From a virus: DNA of 35,944 nt. A program made the translations under genes and the position numbers. Under the pieces are notes generated by a model. It was not told the origin of the DNA. It ran no database searches and was given only the letters and a program-made list of their open reading frames with translations. This document shows positions 21,004 through 29,266 of the stretch, piece after piece. The first letter of the stretch is position 1. Every line of letters starts with the position of its first letter. Location: the IMG/VR virus record IMGVR_UViG_3300047480_000525, positions 1 through 35,944 of that record. One strand, 5' to 3'.

Positions 21004-23595
21004 TTATTTAGTAATACAATCAATGATGTTGATAACACCAAACTGATTAACAACAGTAATCTTGTTAAATGATGGGGTGTATTGAATAACTGGATATGCA
21101 GATGCACCTTCTCCTGTTGTTGTTATTATGTCCGCAGATCCTGGATTTTCAGAAAAATTATTACTACAAATACCAGCAATAGAAGTAACACCAACTATAG
21201 AACCAGTTGGTGTTACTATTACATTATAGGTACACTCACCAAATCTAATAGTATCACCAGATGTATATCCAAATCCAGGATTTTTAATAACGATATTGGT
21301 TATTATTCCTACAACATTAGTTCCTATTCCAGCAAATGTTCCTATTCCAGCAAATGTTCCTATTCCTGGGAATGGAACTAAATTACCAGAAATTGAGGTA
21401 GTTCCAATTCCAGTATTTCCACCAAAATCATCTGGAATTGGAGTTCCAGGTGGAGATTCATTTGGTTGATTAAGTGCTGGTGAAAGAGTTGGAGCAAGTC
21501 TATTTCCTATAATTATTGTTGTTTTTGCAACATAATCTTCATCTGGATCATATAAATTAAATACCATTGTTTCGACAGGTTCTGTCAAACTATCTTGTCT
21601 AATTTTTACTGGTATTTGAGCAGTATTATTGACTATTTTTATTTTTCCAGAAAGTGACAATAAATCCAAATCTTCTATCTTTACGTCACCAGTTATTTCA
21701 TAATACAATTCTATATTATCTGCGACATTGGTAGTGGTTATGGTAAAGTTTACTGTTTCTCCCTCAAATACTGTATACCTATCAGCAGAAACCACATAAG
21801 TTGGAGAAACAAGGAAACTTGAATAGTCTCCTGGACAATACCCAGACCCAGGATTTAGTACATAGATAGATTCAATTCTTCCATCGACAATTTTTGCCTC
21901 AAGTTCAGCACCAGAACCATGATTTGTGTTATCTATTACATTTACTGATGGTGGACTAGTATATCCCTTCCCTGGATTTAATACCTGAACAGTAAGTACA
22001 GAACCATCATTTCCAACAATCGGAACTGCCTGTGCATTTATTCCTGTGCCAAATATTTCTATAACTGGTGGAATACATGTTGATGATTTCACTCCAGGAG
22101 GCATTGGAGTTTTTTCATCCTGAGATGTTGGATTTATTGCCTTTTGAGAACAATCTCTGAATGGTGATGGTCCTGTATAACCAAATAAGGAAGTAGAACC
22201 AAATGCTTGGTCAATGTCAGAATTTATTCCCTTCATAAAGTTCATTTTTTTGAGGGTTCTTGTCCAACTATCTTTTCCATTTTTGGATGGTCCAGTGTTT
22301 GAACACCATTGAGAAGCAGTCTCACATTTTAATTGATCGCAACCTATAAAATTGAGAATTTGCTGAGCAACTGAAGATACTTGGCTGAGAACTGATGTAA
22401 TTTGTCCAATCCCCCCCAACAACCAATCAAGACCAGACATAACTGGTCCTAACAAATCATCAATAAAATCCATCAACTTGGATAAAATACCAGCAACAAA
22501 TTCTTCTACAGCACATAATGGGGCATTAATTGCCCTACCAATCATGTTAGTTAAAAGGTTAACGATGTAGTCAATAATTAGGGGAATTAATTTTTCAAAT
22601 AAGCAAAATATAATATTAATAATATTCTTTGTTGCCTCTGCTACAGGAGGATGTTGGGGAAGTGGAAGAACCTTTGCGATGAAATCCCGAAATAGATTAG
22701 TAACCAGTTTAATTATTGCTCCTCTTAAATTATTAACTATAAACTTTACAACACCAACAATTCTTCTTGCAAATCCCCTTATCTCATTTACTATATCTAC
22801 AAATTCATTCAATATTGGATCAACATAAGTTCCAATAAAATCTTGTATTCTCCCAACAAATTGAATAAACTCTTGTAGTATTTTTGATATTTTTCCAATT
22901 AAATTATCATTGCATCCATTTTCTCTTGTAATGCATATATTTCCCTCTGCTGCAAACTGCTGAGATGCTAAATCTTCTCTAATTGCTTGGTCTGCGCCTG
23001 GTTTATTTTCTTCTCTTGCTGTCTCTACTAAATTTCCAATTTCTTTCGAAAATGCAATATCTGTTATTGAACTTGATGATGTTTTGGGTTCTCCCTGAAC
23101 ACCATCATTCTGTTTTCTTATTTGGGTTGCACCTTGTCTTAGTGGACCAGTGTGACCAGTGAATGGTCTCATCTGGTCTCCAATTGATTCTTCTGGAAAA
23201 TTTACGACACTTTCATTTCTATGAAGACATCCAACAATAACTGGTTGCTGCCCGTCATCACCATCAAGAAAAAATCCAAAGGCAGTTTCCCCACCAGTTA
23301 ATCTTAATGTTTGACCCACACCTCCTTGGTATGTTCCTTCTGCACCAGTTGCCATTACATGTGCCCACGGCAAATCATTATCGGGGAGAACATTTCTATC
23401 AAATGGATGATATCCAATAATTCTTACTTTGCATCGATATGCCCAACTGCCACCAGTCTTGCCTTTTTTGTTTTCACCAGCATCTAGTGCAGACTTTTCA
23501 TCTCTCCATACCTTTGCAGGGGCAACCTGACCAATCCACCAAATGAATCCGTCTTTGCCCAAATAATTTGATTTTAATAAAGAACCTTCAATCAT
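21004..23595 (-). CDS. gp5: Baseplate hub protein gp5-like, no lysozyme domain
   Basis: 863 aa from ATG at 23595 (MIEGSLLKSNYLGKDGFIWW), overlapping the preceding stop as ATGATTGA; a further upstream ATG lies inside the 69-aa gene and is rejected. Residues about 1-150 match the OB-fold N-terminus of gp5 (WAYRCKVRIIGYHPFDRNVL, DGDDGQQPVIVGCLHRNES). Residues about 215-420 are a long run of hydrophobic and amphipathic helices. The C-terminal third has GSGY modules (NPGKGYTSPPSVNVID, NPGSGYCPGD) and a Calx-beta-like domain (YTVFEGETVNFTITTT). No T4-lysozyme domain or beta-helix is visible. As in T4 it should sit below gp27 in the hub; both gp27 and a spike protein are next to it. Confidence 0.82.
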   Translation of the reverse strand: MIEGSLLKSNYLGKDGFIWWIGQVAPAKVWRDEKSALDAGENKKGKTGGSWAYRCKVRIIGYHPFDRNVLPDNDLPWAHVMATGAEGTYQGGVGQTLRLTGGETAFGFFLDGDDGQQPVIVGCLHRNESVVNFPEESIGDQMRPFTGHTGPLRQGATQIRKQNDGVQGEPKTSSSSITDIAFSKEIGNLVETAREENKPGADQAIREDLASQQFAAEGNICITRENGCNDNLIGKISKILQEFIQFVGRIQDFIGTYVDPILNEFVDIVNEIRGFARRIVGVVKFIVNNLRGAIIKLVTNLFRDFIAKVLPLPQHPPVAEATKNIINIIFCLFEKLIPLIIDYIVNLLTNMIGRAINAPLCAVEEFVAGILSKLMDFIDDLLGPVMSGLDWLLGGIGQITSVLSQVSSVAQQILNFIGCDQLKCETASQWCSNTGPSKNGKDSWTRTLKKMNFMKGINSDIDQAFGSTSLFGYTGPSPFRDCSQKAINPTSQDEKTPMPPGVKSSTCIPPVIEIFGTGINAQAVPIVGNDGSVLTVQVLNPGKGYTSPPSVNVIDNTNHGSGAELEAKIVDGRIESIYVLNPGSGYCPGDYSSFLVSPTYVVSADRYTVFEGETVNFTITTTNVADNIELYYEITGDVKIEDLDLLSLSGKIKIVNNTAQIPVKIRQDSLTEPVETMVFNLYDPDEDYVAKTTIIIGNRLAPTLSPALNQPNESPPGTPIPDDFGGNTGIGTTSISGNLVPFPGIGTFAGIGTFAGIGTNVVGIITNIVIKNPGFGYTSGDTIRFGECTYNVIVTPTGSIVGVTSIAGICSNNFSENPGSADIITTTGEGASAYPVIQYTPSFNKITVVNQFGVINIIDCITK
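21323..21366 (-). repeat. 18-bp tandem repeat in gp5
   Basis: Two perfect 18-bp copies (21323-21340, 21341-21358) plus an 8-bp partial copy encode GIGTFAGIGTFAGIGT. In frame, so length changes would keep gp5 open. Confidence 0.85.
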
Positions 23596-23797
23596 CGAAA
23601 ATTTTACACTCAGGTGCGTCTGGATTTGTATGACAATATAATTCAAAATTTGTTGGACAATCAAAAACATCTGGATTGTGTTTTTGATAGTCTAAAAGTT
23701 CAGATAGATATGTTTCCAAATATCTTTTTCTTTGTTTATTTATTGCGGGACTTTCCAGTTCCTCGCATACATCATTAATTACTTGTTGAAGTTCCAT
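23588..23797 (-). CDS. Small Cys-containing protein between gp27 and gp5
   Basis: 69 aa (MELQQVINDVCEELESPAIN). The N-terminal half is helical; the C-terminal half has FDCPTNFELYCHTNPDAPEC and ends KIFDD. Four Cys residues suggest a metal site or disulphides. It starts 6 bp after gp27 and its stop overlaps the gp5 start by 8 bp, so translation of the two is probably coupled. The constant place between hub genes suggests a hub assembly factor, but I recognise no named family. Confidence 0.75.
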   Translation of the reverse strand: MELQQVINDVCEELESPAINKQRKRYLETYLSELLDYQKHNPDVFDCPTNFELYCHTNPDAPECKIFDD

Positions 23798-23802
23798 TGT
23801 TT

Positions 23803-25113
23803 TTATTTGTTAGAAGACCCATAAAGACCATAACTATCACGAATCAATTTTAAACTCGTTACTGTTTGAGTTGCTTCAAAATGGTGTCTTAATTCTTTGA
23901 TTAAATAATTTCCACTTTGTTGTTTATCTACTTGTTTTTTGTCAGTTACTTCGATTGCGGGAAATTCAGCATGAATTATGTCACCAGCTTTTAAGTTGAT
24001 ATTGCATGGTACTACCATATTTAGTGCCTGTGTGAACAAAATATTATATCTTGATGCAGATTTTGCCATATCAGCAACATCTCTTCCAGACTCCTTAATA
24101 ACGGTCTCTTTATCCAGTACTCCTCTATCGGAAGTACGAACCATCATTCTTGTCCAAGATTCTCCCAATTCTTTTGATACGGCAATAGTATCATCTGTCC
24201 CTAAAGTATTTTTAATTTGCTCTTTTAATTTATAGATGTATATGTCCATCTTGCCAGTATATAAATCGTAAAAATAAGTTTTATTCGAATACATTCCAAC
24301 TCGCAATCCCTTCAATAAATCAATATTTTTTTCTATATTGTAATTCAAAATTATAAAAGGATTCTCAGTTTTTCCTGCTTCTACGGCACCTGTAAATACA
24401 TATTTTGGAATATTCTTTAAGTCTGCAGAAGAAGAACCAAGTTGTGTATTGGATACTAAACTGTCGGCACTTTTAAAATTAAATCCATCTTTATTCTCAT
24501 AAAAGAGGTAACCAGAAGTTCCCTTTGCCTCACCATTATTTCCTTCCCCAGAAACTCCACCAGAAGATAGTGGAGATGCTTTTGGTCCTAACCAAGTTAA
24601 TACTGTAAATGGTTTTCTTGTATTACCAATAAAACTATAACTATTTGAAGTACTTTCGATATTTTCAGATTTATATTTTGTTGTTTTTAAATCATCCTTT
24701 AATATAGTTTCAACAGTTGTCTTTATATTGCCCTCATATCGCCTAAAGCATCTTGTTGTTTCATTGGTAATACCTTCTCTGGAAATTAAATGCAAAGTGA
24801 ATGTTTCTTTAGTGTCCTTTGCCATAACATCACTAACCTTAAACACATACATTGAATATTCTTCATCCAAAGAAAATTCACCAGAACCAGTGTTAATACT
24901 AAAGGCAACTCTTTCTCCACCACGTATTGGTAAAAAATTATAAATCGAAGTGGAATTGGAAATCATCATACTCATAGTTATACATGGGGATAAAATATCC
25001 TCAAAGTAATCTACAAATAAAATTGAATTGGTAATATCAATTTTTTTAGAACCATCAAGTGATTCTATAACTGCATAATTATAACTTAAACCTTCTATTG
25101 CTGGATTTGACAT
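23803..25113 (-). CDS. gp27: Baseplate hub protein gp27-like
   Basis: 436 aa (MSNPAIEGLSYNYAVIESLD). The early part, DITNSILFVDYFEDILSPCI and FTLHLISREGITNET, and the end, GNYLIKELRHHFEATQTVTS followed by LKLIRDSYGL, fit the tube-like domains of T4 gp27, the trimeric hub on which gp5 docks and from which the tail tube grows. Length is close to the T4 protein (about 390 aa). The start codon shares a base with the stop of the M23/SGNH gene (TAATG), and gp5 follows after the 69-aa gene, matching the expected hub cluster. Confidence 0.82.
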   Translation of the reverse strand: MSNPAIEGLSYNYAVIESLDGSKKIDITNSILFVDYFEDILSPCITMSMMISNSTSIYNFLPIRGGERVAFSINTGSGEFSLDEEYSMYVFKVSDVMAKDTKETFTLHLISREGITNETTRCFRRYEGNIKTTVETILKDDLKTTKYKSENIESTSNSYSFIGNTRKPFTVLTWLGPKASPLSSGGVSGEGNNGEAKGTSGYLFYENKDGFNFKSADSLVSNTQLGSSSADLKNIPKYVFTGAVEAGKTENPFIILNYNIEKNIDLLKGLRVGMYSNKTYFYDLYTGKMDIYIYKLKEQIKNTLGTDDTIAVSKELGESWTRMMVRTSDRGVLDKETVIKESGRDVADMAKSASRYNILFTQALNMVVPCNINLKAGDIIHAEFPAIEVTDKKQVDKQQSGNYLIKELRHHFEATQTVTSLKLIRDSYGLYGSSNK

Positions 25114-27218
25114 TATGTTTGAGATAAATTGGTAAGAAGAAGAGTTTTCATCAAACTATTTACCATCTGTGATTCTGGTTTTCCTATTATAGTTGGTGCT
25201 TGAGGTGAACCTTGAGGTAAGGTTATTGAAGGAGTGCTGCTGCCAACTGGTGCGGATGGAGTTTTAATTGGAATGAGAACTATCGATGAACCTGGTGAAT
25301 TGTATTCTGGATAATTAGAAATATTCTTTTGCAATTTTGATAGTTCTTCTGGAGCAAACATAGAAACGTCAACTCCCATACCACCATATCCACCTCCCAT
25401 CATATCCTGTAATTTTTTACTATACTTTTGGTAATTTGGATGAACTTTATCCGTAGCATTAAAACCTCCAGCAAATTGAACGAATCCAGGGAATTCATTT
25501 GCCAATGCTTGAAGTTTTGAATTTATGGGAGATAAATCTGATCTATCAACACTAGTTCCCATTAATTGAACACCCTTTGCTCCCATAGATTTGGCATACT
25601 GCAATTGCTGTCTAACTGTTGCTAAATCGGATGGTTGATTTGAAATTCCAGAAGATAACCTAATTAGTTTTCCGCTCATATCTTGGGATTGCATCATTTG
25701 CAATACATCTTTTGGACTTGCTCCAGATTTTGCATAACCAGCACTTCCAGTTTTGTCTTTCACTCCCTGTGCAATACTATCACCAATTGTTAGCATGGGT
25801 GCAGACATAATATCATTTGCACTGAATTTTCCTGCTTGTCCATTTGATGTTGGTGCCACTGCTGGTGTTCCAGTTTTTATTGGTGATACTTTTGGAGTTT
25901 TGGGAGAAGTTCTTAAAAATGGTCTTGGGTCAATGATTTTTCCAGACGTATTATATAATTCAAAATGTAGATGTGGAAAATCCTTTGAACTTGCAGTATC
26001 TGCAGGTGAAACTGTTCCTATTTTTTCTCCTGTTTTAACTTCTTTTCCAACAGAAACGTTTGATAGTACATGCACATATCTTGTTTTTGTGCCATCTTTG
26101 TGTAATATTCCAATAGTTTGACTACTTCCACCTCCTTTTTGGAATGGATAACCACGACCAACTTCAACTACAGTTCCTGCCATTGCTGCTAAAACTGGAT
26201 CTCCTGCATTTTGGTCTGCAATATCTTGTCCAGCATGTCTTCTTCCACCACCCCTGTCTGCTCCAAATTGTGCCCCACCATACGTGCTCACATGCCCAGT
26301 CACAAATGGAGCAACCCGTTCTACGTTATCAAATCCAGGATAATTTGCATCTGTTGTTCCTTGGTCATCTACTCCAGGTCCAATATCGTTTTGATCCGCT
26401 GATATTATATCTGTTTCTGTTCCTTCACCTATTGGACTACTAGAATCTAAAGAAAACCCCATAGCAAAATCACTAAATTTGTTAACAACACTTTCAAACT
26501 TATCCATTGCATTTTTAAAACCACCAGAATCTTCTGATAATCCTTTTTGTTTCTGCTCTTGTGCTTTTAGTCTTTCTTTTTGTTTTTGTTCTAATGACTT
26601 CTCCCCAGTTACTCCTTCATATGCCCTATCTGCTGCGTATCCACCAATAAAATTTCCTGCCATACTTCCAATTACAAATCCAACTCCTGGGATTGGTATG
26701 AGTGTTTGTCCAATTGCACCACCAAGTAAACTACCAGCAAGAGCACCACCAGTACCAGCAGCAGATTTTCCTATACTTTCACCACTTGCAAGACCCGTGG
26801 CAAAATCCAATCCAGCAAATATACTATTAACAATTCCTATACTTCTTAATCCAGTAAATCTCAGACTCTTTCCTTTGGGGATTGGATTCTTTGGTTTTTT
26901 TGTTGATTCTCCAGGTTGTTTTCTTCCAGAAAACATATTTCCAAGGAATCCAGCAACATCAAAAGAACCACCAATCAATGACCTCAACAAATTACCAATA
27001 TTCCCAAAAGAACTAGCAACATTTAAATTTGCCAATTCTTTTATTTTTCTTTTTGTTGGTAATTTTATGGTTTGAAGTTCTTTAGTTTCTTTTAATAAAA
27101 AAGATGAGAATGATTTGTATTCTGACTGCATTTTAGTCAGACTTCTCTTAGTGCTACTATTAAGTGCAGCAATGCTATTAAAAGATGTAATTAGAGGTGA
27201 AGAAATTGTTTTTGCCAT
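25113..27218 (-). CDS. Tail protein with M23 peptidase and SGNH hydrolase domains
   Basis: 701 aa. Residues 1-100 are helical. About 145-200 is a Gly-zipper membrane-active stretch (GTGGALAGSLLGGAIGQTL). About 320-430 is an M23 (LytM) endopeptidase with all metal and catalytic motifs: RRHAGQDIAD, RYVHVL and HLHFELY. About 475-605 resembles an SGNH/GDSL hydrolase: MLTIGDSIAQGV at the start and DKVHPNYQKYSKKL as the Asp-x-x-His block. Near 612-635 is GGMGVDVSMFAPEELSKLQK, almost the same as in the neighbouring 625-aa protein. Stop and start codons overlap on both sides (TAATG). Likely role: tape-measure or hub protein that opens peptidoglycan or glycan as the tube enters the cell. The SGNH substrate is unknown. 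Confidence 0.82.
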   Translation of the reverse strand: MAKTISSPLITSFNSIAALNSSTKRSLTKMQSEYKSFSSFLLKETKELQTIKLPTKRKIKELANLNVASSFGNIGNLLRSLIGGSFDVAGFLGNMFSGRKQPGESTKKPKNPIPKGKSLRFTGLRSIGIVNSIFAGLDFATGLASGESIGKSAAGTGGALAGSLLGGAIGQTLIPIPGVGFVIGSMAGNFIGGYAADRAYEGVTGEKSLEQKQKERLKAQEQKQKGLSEDSGGFKNAMDKFESVVNKFSDFAMGFSLDSSSPIGEGTETDIISADQNDIGPGVDDQGTTDANYPGFDNVERVAPFVTGHVSTYGGAQFGADRGGGRRHAGQDIADQNAGDPVLAAMAGTVVEVGRGYPFQKGGGSSQTIGILHKDGTKTRYVHVLSNVSVGKEVKTGEKIGTVSPADTASSKDFPHLHFELYNTSGKIIDPRPFLRTSPKTPKVSPIKTGTPAVAPTSNGQAGKFSANDIMSAPMLTIGDSIAQGVKDKTGSAGYAKSGASPKDVLQMMQSQDMSGKLIRLSSGISNQPSDLATVRQQLQYAKSMGAKGVQLMGTSVDRSDLSPINSKLQALANEFPGFVQFAGGFNATDKVHPNYQKYSKKLQDMMGGGYGGMGVDVSMFAPEELSKLQKNISNYPEYNSPGSSIVLIPIKTPSAPVGSSTPSITLPQGSPQAPTIIGKPESQMVNSLMKTLLLTNLSQT

Positions 27219-29095
27219 TATCCGTCAACGATATTATAAACTATTTTAGAATACATTGTTAAGAAATTAGCAGGATCTGATGATGATAGTAATGGAACCG
27301 TTGGACCCTCATTTTCTGGTGGGACTACTATTTGTCCACCTCCACCTGTTGATTGTTGTGGTTGCTGCCCACCCGACATATCACCAATTGGAAGCATAGA
27401 AATTGTTGATTTTGCCTGAGATGGTGGTGGTTGAGAAATATTCATTGCCAATTTTGCTCGTTCTTCTGGAGCAAACATTGATGGATCAACACCAAGACCA
27501 CCCATTCCTTTATCTGGTTTTGCTTGTGGTTTTCCATAAAACTGGTTATAAATTCTTAAACTATCTGCTACAGTTCTAGAGGTTTGTCCCGTTGCTTCTC
27601 CATGGACACCTGCCCAACCAGCACTTCCACCAGCTTTCCTAATTGTTGCTTCTGTAGCTCTCTTTGATGGGTCAATTCCAATTGCTTGTAAGTGTGCTAA
27701 TGCCAGTTTATCTTGTATTTCGGGAGTCATGGGGGTATTTAAATCTACTCCTGCTCTACGTGCCGCTGCCCTCAACGTATCTGGCATAAACTGATATGCA
27801 CCAGTAGCACCACTCACTCTACCTCGATATTTTCCATATGCTATTTGCTTTCCACCAAGTCTATCTGGAAGTTTTCCAGTTTCGGACATTCTTGCAGCTT
27901 CTTCAATCGTTAATTTACCTTCTGCCAATTCTTTAACTACTTGCCCACCAAAAACTTTACCGTATCCGTCTTGTCCAGCAGTTCCCTCTGTGGCACGAAG
28001 AGTCTGCAACCATGCCTTTTCTTCTTGTGTATCAGCAGTAACATCTGATGCTCCACCTGTCATTCCACCACCAGAAGTAGATGGTGGTTTTGGTGTAGTT
28101 GTGCCACCCCCAGGAGCAGATGTTGATGGGGAAGATTTATCTTTTTTGGGACTTCCTTTTATCATCTCTTCAACTGCATTTGCAAATTTTTCAACAATAA
28201 AAGCAAACCTATCTGCAATACCCATTGGTATGTTAGTTACTTGTGGCATCGATTGGAGTCTGTCACTATCAGCAAGTGCATTTACTGCCAATCCTCCACC
28301 AACAGCACCCAAACCCAAACCAAGGAGACCAGCACCTTTACGACCAAACTTTACATTTCTTGGTGCAGTTCTTCGTAATGGTCCACCAGGAACATCGACA
28401 TCTAAATTTATTCCAGGACTACCTCCTGAAGATACTTGTGGTAAGTTTGATAACTGGGAAACTATTTTTAAAATTGTTTGTCTTATTAATTTTGCAATCT
28501 CAAAGCTTTCAGTAAAAGATGTTTTAAGTGTTTGTAATCCTTCTCTTAATTGTTTTATATTTTTTCCACTTCCAAAAAATTGAATAAATCCAACAGCATT
28601 TTGATATGCTTTTAGGAATTTATCCAATATTCCTATTGGTTTAGCACTATCAATATCTTCAGTTCTTTTTTTATAATTATCAGTTAACTGCTCTACAAAA
28701 TTTTTAGTTTGTTGTTGAATATTTTGTACTACAGTTTGAAGTTGAGTTACTTGATTTGTTTGTTGTTGTTTTATCTGCTGTATTTGATTTGTTATATTTG
28801 ATGATACTTGTTGTATTTTATCATCTGTTTGCTTATTAGTTATGTTAGTGGCATTTCTAACGCTATTATCTACTTGATTTAAAATATTTGACGATATTGT
28901 ACTTACAATACTATTAATATCTGGAGTTACTGGTTTTACTGCTGCACGTTGAAATCCTACAATTTTATTTGCTGCCGAAGAAACAACAGAAGACCCAAGT
29001 GGAACACCGCCAGATATAAAATTCTGTGCAGATTCAACACTTTTTGGACTTCTTCCTACTATTGTTTCTGGTCTAAGGGCAGACTTAATTGCCAT
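27218..29095 (-). CDS. Tape-measure-like tail protein with lambda-R-type muramidase domain
   Basis: 625 aa. About 60-150 is a Gln/Asn-rich coiled coil (VSSNITNQIQQIKQQQTNQV). About 245-275 is Gly-rich and membrane-active (GAGLLGLGLGAVGGGLAVNA). About 365-520 follows the phage lambda R transglycosylase closely: WLQTLRATEGTAG (catalytic Glu), GYGKVFGG, SGATGAYQFMPDTLRAAARR, DKLALAHLQAIG. Then GGLGVDPSMFAPEERAKLAM repeats a motif of the next protein. It starts 11 bp inside the 59-aa ORF, right after gp26, the usual place of a tape measure behind tail chaperone genes. Whether this or the 701-aa protein sets tail length cannot be read from sequence alone. Confidence 0.8.
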   Translation of the reverse strand: MAIKSALRPETIVGRSPKSVESAQNFISGGVPLGSSVVSSAANKIVGFQRAAVKPVTPDINSIVSTISSNILNQVDNSVRNATNITNKQTDDKIQQVSSNITNQIQQIKQQQTNQVTQLQTVVQNIQQQTKNFVEQLTDNYKKRTEDIDSAKPIGILDKFLKAYQNAVGFIQFFGSGKNIKQLREGLQTLKTSFTESFEIAKLIRQTILKIVSQLSNLPQVSSGGSPGINLDVDVPGGPLRRTAPRNVKFGRKGAGLLGLGLGAVGGGLAVNALADSDRLQSMPQVTNIPMGIADRFAFIVEKFANAVEEMIKGSPKKDKSSPSTSAPGGGTTTPKPPSTSGGGMTGGASDVTADTQEEKAWLQTLRATEGTAGQDGYGKVFGGQVVKELAEGKLTIEEAARMSETGKLPDRLGGKQIAYGKYRGRVSGATGAYQFMPDTLRAAARRAGVDLNTPMTPEIQDKLALAHLQAIGIDPSKRATEATIRKAGGSAGWAGVHGEATGQTSRTVADSLRIYNQFYGKPQAKPDKGMGGLGVDPSMFAPEERAKLAMNISQPPPSQAKSTISMLPIGDMSGGQQPQQSTGGGGQIVVPPENEGPTVPLLSSSDPANFLTMYSKIVYNIVDG

Positions 29096-29264
29096 TTGAT
29101 TGTTGTTGTTTTAATTTTTCTTCTTCAATATGCTGCTGCAATAATCCAACGTAAATATCCCTTTCCCAGGGTATCATATTTTCAATCTCAGTCAATGAGT
29201 ATTTATGGAACTGCATGAGGGCAAAATTGATTCTAAAATAAGCCTCAAGATCCATATGAGACAT
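29085..29264 (-). CDS. 59-aa tail-chaperone-like ORF downstream of gp26
   Basis: MSHMDLEAYFRINFALMQFH, then KYSLTEIENMIPWERDIYVG and a Lys/Gln/Glu-rich helical tail. The helical 'ENMIPWERDIY' pattern is what short tail-assembly chaperone extensions look like in other phages (P2 E', lambda T). The ATG lies 2 nt after the gp26 stop and has no close ribosome binding site: the nearest GGAGG is 25 nt upstream. It is also in frame with a -1 frameshift from gp26 at 29273-29279. It overlaps the tape-measure-like gene by 11 bp. In T4 the position after gene 26 is held by gene 51, also an assembly factor. It may be made alone, as a gp26 fusion, or both. Confidence 0.75.
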   Translation of the reverse strand: MSHMDLEAYFRINFALMQFHKYSLTEIENMIPWERDIYVGLLQQHIEEEKLKQQQSNGN

Positions 29265-29266
29265 AA

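Noticed and set aside
20985-21107. 41-codon N-terminal extension of the beta-helix spike protein
   Set aside because: It overlaps gp5 out of frame and would add a hydrophobic stretch not expected of this protein; the ATG at 20984 fits the gene gap.
23596-23670. Upstream ATG extending gp5 by 25 residues
   Set aside because: It lies inside the 69-aa gene, and the ATGATTGA overlap at 23595 is the typical coupled start.
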